This document shows positions 10,000 to 61,935 of a stretch of DNA of 64,000 nucleotides, in pieces (the stretch's first letter is position 1; the number at the start of each line of letters is the position of its first letter). The notes under the pieces were generated by a model. That model was not told where the DNA came from, searched no databases, and worked only from the letters and a program-made list of their open reading frames with translations. Source of the stretch: Cervus elaphus (lineage: Eukaryota > Chordata > Mammalia > Artiodactyla > Cervidae); contig NC_057847.1 in NCBI RefSeq assembly GCF_910594005.1, forward strand, positions 22,852,001 through 22,916,000, read 5' to 3'. Position numbers and translations under genes: made by a program.

Positions 10000-12900
10000 T
10001 GGTTTGGGTATTGTTTTATTATTTTTTCCCCAGCACATCTTAAAAATCACACATGGGCATTTACTTATAGAACAGTACAGTCTAGGAAAAGCAGTAAAAG
10101 GAGAATCCAAACATGCACTGGAAGTACAGTACACAGACTGTGTGTTGAGCCCTTTGGAAAACAGTATGGCTCAGTCTGAACTGACAGAGCTACGCTGGAA
10201 TCCCTAAGCAATTTTCCTTCCCACTACATACCCACTTTGAAGACTATTAGTGTGAAGAACGGTTTGTATGCATTAGTTACAGCAGTATAATGGCTTACAC
10301 ACAAGTGCTCACCCACGTGTAGTTCCCAAAAGGTGACTACAGTCCTGGCAGGAAAGATGCACTGCCTTGGAGGAAGACTCGGGATAAGATATTATTCAAG
10401 TCAAGTTGTCTCAGAGCCAAAGTATTTCACAGGCTTAGCAAAAAAAGGACAAAAATGAAGGAACATGACCTACACATATTTCTCATAAGATTTATCATTG
10501 TTCAGAAACAGAAATATTTATTACTCTGAAGGCACCATCACACAAAAAACGACTGACGCACAACATAAGGAGTACGAACCCCACCCCCTCCCCGACTCCA
10601 GGCTCTGCTCCTCAGGAAGCTGTGTGAGCAAACAGCTAAGATGTGCAGTGGGTGTCTTCATGACACAGTGAGTATGCCACGTCCGCCGAGCCACATCTTA
10701 GGGCTACTAAGCTGCGACAGTAGGAGTGAAAATGCAAGAAAGTACATGTAAGTTCCACTGACTGAATAGGTGTACGTAAGAGTACAGGTCTACCACACGA
10801 TTAGTTCAATAGGCAAGAACACGTGATTGAAACCAACACTGTGGAAGGATCTTCCATGTTTCTACACACAACTACTTAATTCCTGATGTGTTCTCGAAGA
10901 GGAATCGCTTTGAACTGCTACACAAGCTCTGTCTTTAAAGACTTATCCTCTCCCACTCATTTTAAATAATGGCTATTTCATGGGAGGGGAAAAAAAAAAT
11001 CCCAACAAGGCACTGTATGCTTTGGGGGAATATTCTTTAAATAGCTCAAAAAATAATTATTTATAGAAACTGTATACCAGCACAAGTGTTTCATGTCCTT
11101 TTTGATATGTGAACAAGACTGCTTTAGTGGTTAAACAACACGTTTCATCATAGGGTGCTCACAAAAAACACTACCAACAATAAGATGCCTTAAAAACATG
11201 TACATATACTACTTAGAAACCCACACTAAAACATTTGTTTCCTTTCTCTCTCTCTCTCTCTCTCTCATTTGGAAGTTCAGACTATTTGAAAAATGTTCTT
11301 AATGATACTTAATGTATTATCTTGTTCCTTGTGGGGAAGAAAAAGTATAAAGTAAACTCCTTAGGGAAGCAAAACAAAATCTTTTCATGCTCACAGAATT
11401 AAAGTTACTTAATTCTGTGATGGTTCTTTGGCTTCAGTGGTCCTTACTCACGTTTCTTAAGGAATTGTTGTGGTTAGAAGAGCACAAAAGTGCTCATTCT
11501 TTGAGGATCTTCCAAAGTTCAAATGGGAATGCTTCAGGTTCACAGGAAACTAAACACCTCCTAGGAATATAACATTGATTTAAAATAATTAGAGAGTAAT
11601 TAAACCTAGCTAACAATATACTCAGCTATAAATCCAAAAAGATTTAGTTATATTTAGGTTGTACTTGATTATGCTTCATTAATAAAATCACAAAAATTTT
11701 GTTTTCAAATTAGTGGAAATATGAAGATGAAGAACTAAAATTGAAAGACAAACCCAGATGCAAACAGAAGAACAAACACCTTCATACTCCCCTTGAAGAA
11801 AAAAATCTCTTAGACCCAGGTCCATTTTATTAATAATATAAGTTTCTATAATCTGGTGACATTACAGGTAGCTTTTACAGTTAAATTTCATACTAAAGAC
11901 AAACAGTTGGCTTAGGGAGAAGAAAGCTGAGTAACTTACATACTTTATGTCACACACTGTATTTCAATAGTTTAAAACAACCTTTTACACCTCCTGGATT
12001 TCAGCATCAATGTATATGAAATTAGTAAGGATTGAACACATATATTGACAGGTGGCTCATCTGGGAATGTGAAGACTTCAAGCTTCCAGAACTCGTTAAG
12101 CCAAAGGTGGTTCTGGATTCTTCAGTCCTAACCTGGCACTTCTTATTTTTGGCTTTTCACACACCATGAGCTAAACCCTAATTAAAATTAAAGTTGCTAA
12201 AGATTAGTTATTAAAGCTATCTTTATCTCCTGTCTCAGTGCTTCTTAAAATGTAGATATGCTTTCCACAGAATTCCACCTTGGTTGCTTCAAGCACCTGC
12301 ATGTGCAGTTTATGCATCGATGCATAATAAATATTTGTGTCCTATGTTTACATAGAATAAATGCTCAACCAAACTCAGCCCATTGGAGCAGCTGAGGTTA
12401 CAGGCTTCAGCTTGGGACCACAGGGCTTTTCTGATCAACTATAGTTAGGAAGTAGAAAATACAAAAGAATATGACAGCAGAAAAATCACTGGAGCCAACA
12501 GGCAAAAGTCATTTTCAAAAATGCAAGCTAGGACTTACTTAGCAGTTACTAAAGGGATATTCTGAAAGAGGTTTGCTTGTAACCACCTGCATCTAGTTTA
12601 ATACACACACTGATAGAAGCTCATCATTCACTGCATTTTTGTTTTCCAAAATACATCAACACAGCTATGTATACCAGAAGGCTTCCAGCTTCATAATTAG
12701 CTTTTAGGTAAGAGTACTATTTAGGAAGAAAACTCCCAATTCCTCAACATAGGAAAGAATGTAATCCTTCTTTGTGGTAAAATGCTGGGCACAGTAAACA
12801 TGTGGCTTTTGCAATTCTAACTAAAACTAAAAAAGCTCATGTTACTTAGTATAAGACTAATAAACTCACTTATACATTGTAAAGTGCACCAAACATTAAG

Positions 12901-15458
12901 GCAACCATTTCTCTAAGGGTCAATAAAGCTTGTTCATACTGAGTCCTTAGTATTCAACGCCATTTCTCACTAGCAGCAATTCCTATTCCCACTAAAATGC
13001 CAACTCAAATGTGACATCATCAAATAAAATATAGCTAATTTTAGAAAGACAAATCAATGTTATACAGTCCTGAAAACCAAATAGGCTACATAAATAAACT
13101 TATTCAAGCCTCACATAAGCAACATCCCTGGCTTTAACTTTTATGAAGCCATTTTCAGATATTTCAGAAACAGGAGGCAAGGTTTTAAGTGCTTCTGTGG
13201 GTATACAAGAAGTCAACTCTCTGCAGACACTAAGTATATGCTCAGGCACCTCTCAGTAGCAGGAGTGTGGAAGCAGGGAAGTGCTTTCTGATTTACTAAA
13301 TCAGAACGAAACAGTACTGACAAGTGTTCATATGTTTCAAAATCATCCCTGTAGAAATGATTCAAACTGCAAAATGTAGTCGTCACTATAAAATCAAGGT
13401 TGGGGAGTCAGGCATGCATCGGAGAAGAAAAACAAAAGCATAAATCACTAATTTCCATAAGGTTCATGTAGAATAATGAACCAACAATTTCAGGTGTTAC
13501 ATTTCCTAATCCTGAGGTTGCTGAAACCTGAACTCCCTGGGAAAGAATGTTATAACAATCACGTGCAAAGGAATGGATCTGCTTATGAATCTATGTTTTA
13601 TTGTAAAAATATTACTCAGAAACATGTATACACGTCAGTGAGATATTAGTACTGTATTAAATTTTACATTTTGATCACCAATTAGAGAAATTAGTTTCAT
13701 GAATAGATGCATTTTATAAAGCTGAGATTCTTATAACCCTAGAAGCAAGTGTTAATTTCCTCATCAGGTATCCAACTATTTCAAATATCAAGGGCTTGAA
13801 GCAAAGATCTGCTGGAAATTTTCTAATTAAAAATAAATCACCAGTGAAGAGAGGCAGCATCTAATAAATAATTATTTTGTTTTTGTTAAACTAGTATTTC
13901 AATTTTATTTGCTTCAGATTTCAAGTTTATTAGTTTGAGGCCAATTTTGTTAAAAATTATTTATCATTTTGAAGTCTTAAAAATATTACTTTGTCAATTT
14001 TAGATTTTCACTTTTCTGGTTAAGGCTACATCAGATATAAAAGGTATCAAACTGCCCAAAAATACTTTGGAGCTGTTGCTACATAAACAGACAGTGTGTC
14101 CTTTTAAAGGATCGTCTGCATTTTGACTTACATTAGTTGATCAAATATTAATTTTAAAAAAATTATCAAAAGTTAGATATTGCATTAAGAAAAGAATCCA
14201 TCTCAAAATGTGAATCATGAACCTTGACAGTGATTCAACGTAACTATTTAATATGCAGGTTTGAATGTAAAAATGTTTGCTATGTGTGGTTAATGTTCTA
14301 TTATTTAAGAAATATGATATTTCAAACTTTTGATTATGGCATGTGTATTAATAACTACTGTTTTAAAAATTTAGGTTAAACCAGTAATTCAAAAAAGGCA
14401 TTAAACCATTGTTAAAAACTAAATTGAAACTCTACTTTTATATGGAAATTTTTCATGTTGTTTGGGCTAATTTTTTTTACAAAAAGGCTTTTTCTCATTG
14501 AAACTATTGAGGTTTTCCCATTTCAGTAGCTGAATGATGACTGCGTTTCTTCAGCCAAGCAATTCTTTGAACTGGAGACATTCAATGTAAGGAGTCTTCC
14601 TTCTGGCAGCTTCTCCTGCATCTCAGCAACAAGAATGTGAAATGAGAAACATCGGTACTCTAAATTGAATAAAGGCATTTCTTTCATGGTAAACCTTTTC
14701 TTCACATACAATGAAAGAGACATCAGCTTTCCTTATAAAACATATAAAAAATGAATTAGGATATAACCATATGTTATCTCAGTGATACAAATTCAACTCA
14801 TACCTCAGCAGAAACAGAAATATGGAGAACAAAAGATGTCCCCTGACAGAATAAATCATCCTAATGATTTAAGGTTTCATAACTGGATACTAATTTCAAA
14901 GAAAAATGTAGGCCACGCATCTTACAGAACTGGAGGAGTCCTAAGTAAGAGGTTGCCTATACTCTTTCACAGGTATTTTCCCTTAATGGCCTACTCACAC
15001 TAGTAACGCACTCTTAAAAAAACATACATGTATATAACTCCTCAGTGGAATCCTTCCCTACATAGCTGCTTCTCAGAAACATTCTTTTAAAAAGCGGGCA
15101 GGCGAAACAATAGATGACACCAAAATCTGCCTTTGTTCCCCAAGAAGAAACATCAATACAAAACAGCTGGCAGCATCCTCCTCTGAAATAACAACTGGTA
15201 GCCAGCCTTGTGCTGCCTGACTGAAATTTGAAATGACAACCAGTTGGCTGTAAACTAATGCACCTACAATGAGAGAGATTTAGGAATACCATCTGTCAAT
15301 CCATAGATGCAGAAACAAAACAAACTACAGAATGAAACAAACTTATTTTAAACCAACAAACAAATGCAGCTGAAATAAAGTCCATGATATATTTGATTAC
15401 TGGTATAACCATAGTTAAAGACTTAAAAGTGACATTTTTCTTAGCAATAGTAATGGAT
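10000..15458 (-). other. AGPS: Probable long 3'UTR of AGPS
   Basis: From the AGPS stop codon down to about 10.0 kb the sequence is A/T-rich, noncoding and lacks any recognisable SINE or LINE, in contrast to the flanks. On the - strand, AATAAA signals occur at 10015-10020 and 10517-10522, giving plausible ends of a roughly 5.4-kb 3'UTR. It contains a short (CT)n tract near 11243-11267. The extent is inferred from repeat exclusion and signal placement; shorter transcripts ending nearer the stop are possible. Confidence 0.5.
10015..10020 (-). terminator. Candidate distal poly(A) signal of AGPS
   Basis: TTTATT on the + strand is AATAAA on the AGPS strand. It stands at the left border of the repeat-free block, which makes it the best distal end. 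10517-10522 is an alternative. Confidence 0.4.
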
Positions 15459-54354
<38,896 letters not shown>

Positions 54355-55145
54355 TTAGAAAATGAAGGTCACCTTTTTGTATTTGAGATTAAGAACTTAA
54401 TTCCTAAGGAAACATGAGGAAAAAATCTTAACTTTTTATATAATTTTATGACAATAAATAAAACATCAAATGCTTCTATAAAACATGTGGAGAGGAGAAA
54501 TCTATGTATATAATGCATACATACATACATATGTTGCCAGATCTTGATTTGCAACAACATCTGCTAAATGCTGAGCAAAGACCTGTGGAAATAGCTATAC
54601 CTAACAGAAGTATTAGGCTTCAGAGTAGATTATTTTAAAACAAAGTAGAAAATTTACAAGACTAAAATCAAGCCTAGAGTATTATGCCATTTATGAACTA
54701 TAATGTGTCATTAGACTCATATACTCTGTTAAAATGAGGAAGATGGTGGTGTTTATGTGAGGCAAACCACTTTAAAAATTTAACCGTGATGTCTTCATAG
54801 ATAACTCTAGGATTTGTTTCTATTCATTTTAAATAGAAAAATGATCAATGTCCAGAATTCTTTCAAGGTTACCTGGATGAAAACAGCAACAAAATCTGAA
54901 GCATAATATTATGTATCTAAGATAGCTACACTAGTGTTATGTTAATCTAGACACAGAGTGAAAGCTGCAGGAAAGAAAAACGACAAAAGGAAATATTCAT
55001 ATTAATTCTGTGATGCTACGCTACCATACAAACACTAACAGGGTTTAAATTAGCTACAGTTTTCCCACAGAATTAAAGTGAGCTTCACTCTAAACATGAT
55101 TTTTATATTCTATGCAACTTTTTAATATGGTTAAACTTCCACCAA

Positions 55146-55326
55146 GAAGCTGATTTCAGGGACTTCCCTGGTAGTCCACTGGCTAAGATTCAATGCTCCC
55201 AATGCCTGGGGCCTGGGTTCGATCCCTGGTCAGGGAACTAGATCCTGCATGCCACATCTAAGACCCAGTGCAGACAAACAAATAGACACAAGTAAATAAA
55301 AATTTTAAAAATGAAGCTGCTTTCAG
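55146..55326 (+). mobile_element. CHR-type tRNA SINE with TSD
   Basis: It starts 'gacttccctggtagtccactggctaag', has B box 'gggttcgatccctgg' and ends 'agacccagtgcagac' with an A-rich tail. This body differs from Bov-tA and fits the older CHR family of whales, hippos and ruminants. Repeats GAAGCTGATTTCAG (55146-55159) and GAAGCTGCTTTCAG (55313-55326) differ by one base. Confidence 0.8.
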
Positions 55327-55577
55327 ACCACAAAATTTTGACTGACAATTTAAACATTTATCTCCTGAATAACATTTATCTATAAAATTTGTATTAACAC
55401 AATGTTAAAATTTATGAGAATCACTCAAAAGAACAAAACTTTTATACCTTAACTGTGTTGTAACACTTTTGCTATTATGTGCTTTTAACTGAACGAATAC
55501 TTAATTTTATAAAACCATTCATAATATATATTTTATTTTACCCAACAAAATGATAAGATTCTTATTTTGGACATTGA

Positions 55578-55864
55578 ATAATTTATTTGGACTTCCCTGG
55601 TGGCTCAGATGGTGAAGAATCCACCTACCAATGCATGAAACTTCCCCTATGGCTCAAGCAGTAAAGAATTTGCCAGCAATGCAGGAAAAACAGGAGATGC
55701 AGGTTCGATCCCCGGGTTGGGAAGATCTCCTGGAGGAAGAAATGGCAACCAACTCCAGTATTCTTGCCTGGAAAATCCAATGGACTGAGGAGCCTGGAAA
55801 TCTACAGCCCATGGGTCCCAAAGAGTTGGACACGACTGAGCATGCACGCACACATAATTTATTT
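55578..55864 (+). mobile_element. Bov-tA SINE with doubled tRNA head
   Basis: Exact ATAATTTATTT repeats (55578-55588 and 55854-55864) frame one insertion that carries two head segments in tandem: 'acttccctggtggctcagatgg' and then 'acttcccctatggctcaagcag'. Only the second is followed by a B box and BovA body. Confidence 0.87.
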
Positions 55865-55969
55865 CCTCATCCTTGACAGTAAAGGGATAATACAATCTAT
55901 ATTTTTAAAAAGTCACTGCCAAATCTAACGAACAATACCAGGTAATTTTATATACTTGCATAACAATAA

Positions 55970-56195
55970 CCTGTTGCCTTACATTTTATAGAATCCTATT
56001 GTGTACCAGCCACTTTCATGTCTTTATTTGATATAAGAAACAAAGAAACAACCTTGTCAAAGTAGCAGAACTTGTATTACCCCCATTTTACAGATGAGAA
56101 CACAAGAACCACAGGGATTAAAGACTTGCCTGAGGTTAGATGATTGTAGAACAGATATGGAGAACTAGGACCAAGATATTCTGACTGCTAGATGA
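55970..56195 (+). repeat. MIR SINE
   Basis: 'cctattgtgtaccagccacttt' and 'ttacccccattttacagatgagaacacaag' mark a forward MIR. Confidence 0.75.
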
Positions 56196-56954
56196 ATAAT
56201 ATTTCAAATAAACTACATAGCCTCAAAAAATAAAAAATCACAGGTACACATACTTTCACAGAGCTTTAAAGTCATATTTGAAACAAAACTTACATGAAAA
56301 CCTATTTATTTGCTATTTTGCAGTGTTATTAAAAGTATAATGTTTATAAAATAAAATAAAAATCTACAATCTGAGTACTTTCAAATCTTGGTATAAAGGT
56401 ATCTTTGTAGTTGAGATAATGCTTCTAAAAACATTACCAGTTTCCAAACTACTGAAGGAAAATCAATTTTCTTGAAATGTTTTTATTAAAATAGACACAT
56501 CAACTTTGAATAAAACATACAAAGCCTGAGGAGATAAAATTTCTTTCCTTCATAAAAGAAAGAGAATATCATTTAACATACATATTTATACATTTGGGCT
56601 TAAGTACACCAATAAGTAAAATGTAAAAAAGAATTCGTTTTATCAGAAAAAAAAACTTTTAAATTTCTACCACTGACCTGTAAGTTCTACCTCTTACTGC
56701 CACCCAGATTCTATTCCACCTGTATCTATAGCAGGTGTTATTAATGAAAACACCCCACATATATCAGAAAATGAAAAAAAGTATTAATATATTACATTTA
56801 TCGTAAACTTCTAGTGGAATTCAATCTCAAACAATTAAAATATGATATGTAGGCCTTGATGAAATCTTTGTTTGAAAAGACTAACCACAAAATGCATTTT
56901 GGGACAACTGGAATAATTAATTATAGAATTAATACTAGATGGGATTAAGAAATT

Positions 56955-57425
56955 ACTGCTGGACTCACAGATAATAGAGAACAAATTAGTGGTTATCGGC
57001 TGGGAGGAGGTAAAACAGAGGTGGAGAAGTGGGAGGTACAAACTACTGGGTAAGATAGGTTCAAGGATGCATTGTATAACATGGGAAATATAGCCAATGC
57101 TTTGTAATAGCTATAATGGAAAGTAATCTTTAAAAATTATATAGAAATTTAAAAATTAAAAAATACAAGGGAAAAATTACTGCTGATTTCTTAGACATGA
57201 CAAAAGAACACCTTTATTTTCAGAAGACGTATGCTAAAGTATTTAGAAGCCAAATGTCATAATGCAACTTAATTTCAAATGGTCAGGGAAAAATACACAA
57301 GTATATAAAACAGAGCAAAAAGCTAGTAATTTTTGCATATATTAGATGAATATACAGGCGATCACTGTACTATTCTTTCAAAGTTTCTGTATGCTTAAAA
57401 TTTTCAAATTAAAAAGTTGAAAAAA
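56955..57425 (+). repeat. L1 3'UTR fossils
   Basis: 56955-57180 resembles an artiodactyl L1 3'UTR ('gagaacaaattagtggttatcggctgggagg'). 57340-57425 ends like older L1s ('actattctttcaaagtttctgtatgcttaaaattttcaaat'). These may be one or two elements. Confidence 0.45.
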
Positions 57426-57483
57426 ATAGTACGAAACTTGCTTCAGGGTACTTGCTACATATAGCAACTGTTATTCAATTATA

Positions 57484-57602
57484 CTAAAGTGAAGTCGCTC
57501 AGTTGTGTCCAACTCTTTGCGACCCCATGGACTGTAGCCCACCAGGCTCCTCCATTCATGGAATTTTCTAGGCAGGAGTACTGGAGTGGGTTGCCATTTC
57601 CG
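57484..57602 (-). mobile_element. Bov-tA fragment
   Basis: Reverse BovA body only, ending abruptly at 'gggttgccatttcc'. Confidence 0.85.
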
Positions 57603-58521
57603 ATCATGATTTTAACTTGACAGCTGAGTCATATAAACTAGCCAGTCATCCACTGTTCCTATTCATACTGAAGCAACGTGAATGGTTATAGACTAATACT
57701 ATCCAAAAGAATAAAAAGCTAAAGAAAGCTTTTTGAATCTAGATGATAAATACTAAATTCAATTTCAACACTGTTTTTAATTATCAAAATCAAACCAATA
57801 GCTTTATTAAATCTCATGTTTTAACAGTGGCACATTTTTTAAAAAGTCAGTGAATAGAGTTTTTCAGTTATTATTACAAGTAAATTCTCATAAGCAAAGA
57901 CTACTCAGATTAAAACATAGCAAGACTACTTTAGATTCTCTGGCAATTGATAATTTGTAAATCACTGTCCAGCATTCTAAAACTACAAAGGAGGAAAAGT
58001 TTCTTATAATTTTAAATCAAAACATTTAAAATCATGACATCCTAATTAAATAAGAGTCCCTGTAATCAAAAGAGCAAAACAGTATTACTATGCTTAAAGA
58101 ACAACATGCAAGCTGAGTTACTATATCTATAGTTAAGACTGGATTATGTTTCAATTGCTATACAACTACTTTGGTAAGTTAAGAAAAACTCAAAACATCT
58201 CCTTTAAAAGTTAAAGACATCATAAATTCTGAGAATTTGAGCTCTAAGTTCACACTCATGCTATTCAATTACACTCTGCTAGAATATTCCATATACGAGG
58301 AAAGAAGAAACGGGGTCCTTGAGTTAAAGTGACCCCTGGTGGTAGGTGATCAGAACTAACCAGAGAGGGAGTATTTTCACCAAGTAACTTTAATGATGGG
58401 TTAATGATACATTCAGGGCATTTAAGGAACACTCAAACAAAAACTGTTTACTTGAAGTGGAGTTAATGAAATAACTGATTTCATGTTTATTATGACAAAC
58501 GTGCTCTGACTAAAATCTCTC

Positions 58522-58654
58522 ATGACACCTGCTGCTGTTGTCCAGGCACTAAGTCGTGTTCGACCCTGTTTGACCCCACAGACTGCAGCACGCCAGGCTC
58601 CCCTGTCCTTCACCATCTCCCGGAGTTTACGCAAACTCATGTCTATGACACCTG
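58522..58654 (-). mobile_element. 113-bp BovB LINE insertion with TSD
   Basis: Reverse BovB 3' end ('cagcacgccaggctcccctgtcc', 'caccatctcccggag') truncated to about 113 bp and framed by ATGACACCTG at 58522-58531 and 58645-58654. Confidence 0.82.
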
Positions 58655-59570
58655 ATCTGTACTTTATACTTAGTGAATAGTCTAAAAAGATACAAGAAAC
58701 CCAGTATGGACTAACAAAGAAATATCAATATCTTTGTTGTATCTAAGTAAAGAAGAAATAAATAACCTGACTTCAAAGCATGGGTATAAGATTGACTAAA
58801 TTCAATTGCTGGCAACTTCTTCCCTTTAATGCTACAACCAGGAATTTACTTGAATATATAACTTGAAAAATTAAAAAAAACCACTCTAATCTTATTTAAC
58901 AGAATTCCCAACAACTTAAAAAAGCAACCTCTTTCTCAATCTAACCATTTTTTTCTGAAAAATAGTCCCTATAAGAAATGAATCAAAAGTTTTCTGCAAA
59001 TTTTGTTTTCAAGGAACTAAGTCCTATTTCTTCCTTGTCACAGGGGAAAACAGAACTTGCACTTTAGATGAGACATTCTGTTAGAAGAGGTATCTTAGTT
59101 TACTAGTTACCAGCTAACGAAATTCAGTATTAACATGTTTCATTTGTCTACATGATTTCTTAAAACTTCATAAACTATAAAATAAAGCACTGGTATCTGG
59201 GTTAAAAAATGAATCCTTTGAACTGAAAAGGTTTTTTCCTCGAAGGAGTAAATCAAATGTTCAGTATGAACTCTAGAATGGCCCAAGTTCCTGAGCCTTA
59301 AAACTATTCTGGAGATAGTCTACTAATCCACACTATATCAGAAGTTAATGCTTCAATACCAAACCCCTTGGACACAGCTATAGAAAAATTTAAGCACAGA
59401 AAATTTTATCAAATACAGAAAATTTTACCTTTGGTGACAATTACAAGACAGGAACTATGTCTGTTTAATTTACATAATATCAACTGTACTGTGTTAGATA
59501 TAAAGTTAAAAGCATACTCTCTCACAGAAAAACTCACAATAAAATAATTAATATTAATTTAAATAATATA

Positions 59571-59709
59571 TTGGGAAGACCCCCTGGAGAAGGAAACGGC
59601 AATCTACTCCAGTATTCTTGCCTGGAGAATCCCATGGACAGAAGAGCCTGGCGGGCTACAGTCTATGGGTCACATAGTCGGATATGACTGAAGTGACTTC
59701 GTATGCACA
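59571..59709 (+). mobile_element. 5'-truncated BovA SINE
   Basis: Starts at 'ttgggaagaccccctggaga' and runs through the body to 'gactgaagtgacttcgtatgc'. No tRNA head. Confidence 0.85.
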
Positions 59710-60237
59710 TAATCAATACATTAATTTTTATAAGTTCAAACAAGGATATATAAAGAAGAGAATTCTCTTAAATACAAATTCCTAGGTATAAAAGCTTAAA
59801 ATGTAGACAAAATTATTTCTTCCTCTGACTAATTTATCAGAATCAACACCACAGATGAAACCATGCAATATTTAAGGCTACTGGTAAACTGCTTAGTCCT
59901 GTTGGAAATTATATACAGGCTTATAGCTAGGAGTCTACATTGTAAACAAGAACTCTTTTAACAAGAGAATTATCTCTTGGTTTTAAAGAATGAAACAAAT
60001 ACATAATGCAAGATAGATATTTCCTTCCACTTAATTAAGGGAAAGGACAAAAGTTTATGCCAAACAGTCTCCTAGTGGTAACTTTACATTTGCAGTTTAG
60101 CAACAGTGTAGTGATTACAGCATGTCTCATAACTATCCTCAAGTTTGATACATTTTGCTGGATCACACAGTAAAGACTTCAGTTAACCAAGCATTTTGCT
60201 AGGTTATTCTCTCTGCTTCAGAAGGACAAAAACATGA

Positions 60238-60257
60238 CATAAAAAAAAAAAAAAAAG
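60238..60257. repeat. Poly(A) run
   Basis: About 17 consecutive A inside the intron, without recognisable flanking duplication. Confidence 0.8.
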
Positions 60258-60737
60258 GATTTAAAATAACAATCCCATTTTCTTTTTGTAACTATCTTCC
60301 AAGAATTATCACTGAATATAGATAAGCTTTAAATGTTTTACAATGTTAAGTGTTAAACCTAACTCCTTTCGATTTATTTGAACCCCTACAGGATAAATCA
60401 AGTTGAAAACAGAACAATTCAGAATTTAACAGTCTGAAGTGTTAGAAATGAATGATGTATATCTTATGAAATTACAGTATAAATTCACTAGAAAAAAATG
60501 CTATCAGTTTAAAATTGTTTAAAATAAAAGTGATGGTAGGTAGAAAACACCACTCATCCTCAAAAGAAAAAAAAAGCTGCCTTTTAATCTATAATTCTAA
60601 AAACCTAGTTCTGATACTGAGAAATACAGTTTTCAGAGGAATTCGTACTAAGCCATGCACACATACACAATGTTCCATCCTAGCGAAACAAACCGGTCCT
60701 CTCTCAATATCATGAGGTATGCTTAAGTTTTGTTTTG

Positions 60738-61935
60738 TTTTTTTTTTTTTCAATTTGATTGTTTTTATTTTTTTTATTTTATTTTTTTTATTATTATTTT
60801 TTTTTCCCGTGGGTTTTGTCATACATTGATATGAATCAGCCATGGATTTACATGTATTCCCAATCCCGATCCCCCCTCCCACCTCCCTCTCCACCCGATT
60901 GCTCTGGGTCTTCCCAGTGCACCAGGCCCGAGCACTTGTCTCATGCATCCCACCTGGGCTGGTGATCTGTTTCACCATAGATAGTATACATGCTGTTCTT
61001 TTGAAATATCCCACCCTCACATTCTCCCACAAAGTTCAAAAGTCTGTTCTGTATTTCTGTGTCTCTTTTTCTGTTTTGCATATAGGGTTATTGTTATCAC
61101 CTTTCTAAATTCCATATATATGTGTTAGTATGCTGTAATGTTCTTTATCTTTCTGGCTTACTTCACTCTGTATAATGGGCTCCAGCTTCATCCATCTCAT
61201 TAGGACTGGTTCAAATGAATTCTTTTTAATGGCTGAGTAATATTCCATGGTGTATATGTACCACAGCTTCCTTATCCATTCATCTGCTGATGGGCATCTA
61301 GGTTGCTTCCATGTCCTGGCTATTATAAACAGTGCTGCGATGAATATTGGGGTGCATGTGTCTCTTTCAGATCTGGTTTCCTCGGTGTGTATGCCCAGGA
61401 GTGGTATTGCTGGGTCATATGGCAGTTCTATTTCCAGTTTTTAAAGAAATCTCCACACTGTTTTCCATAGCGGCTGTACTAGTTTGCATTCCCACCAACA
61501 GTGTAAGAGGGTTCCCTTTTCTCCACACCCTCTCCAGCATTTATTGCTTGTAGACTTTTGGATAGCAGCCATCCTGACTGGCGTGTAATGGTACCTCATT
61601 GTGGTTTTGATTTGCATTTCTCTAATAATGAGTGATGTTGAGCATCTTTTCATGTGTTTGTTAGCCATCTCTATGTCTTCTTTGGAGAAATGTCTGTTTA
61701 GTTCTTTGGCCCATTTTTTGATTGGGTCATTTATTTTTCTGGAATTGAGCTGCAGGAGTTGCTTGTATATTTTTGAGATTAATCCTTTGTCTGTTTCTTC
61801 ATTTGCTATTATTTTCTCCCAATCTGAGGGCTGTCTTTTCACCTTACTTATAGTTTCCTTTGTAGTGCAAAAGCTTTTAAGTTTCATTAGGTCCCATTTG
61901 TTTATTTTTGCTTTTATTTCCAATATTCTGGGAGG
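60738..61935 (-). mobile_element. 5'-truncated ruminant L1 LINE
   Basis: A 1.2-kb L1 in reverse: T-rich tail at 60738-60806, 3'UTR, then the C-terminal part of ORF2, open on the - strand at 61441-61959. The frame contains the L1 ORF2 cysteine motif CWRGCGEKGTLLHCWWEC and ends at WKTVWRFL, earlier than the long mammalian C-terminus, followed by decayed sequence. The 5' break is near 61935. It has no promoter, ORF1 or catalytic domains, so it is immobile. Confidence 0.88.

Noticed and set aside
60589..61032. 147-codon - strand frame
   Set aside because: Lies over the L1 tail and 3'UTR; lysine/asparagine-rich part comes from the T-rich tail.
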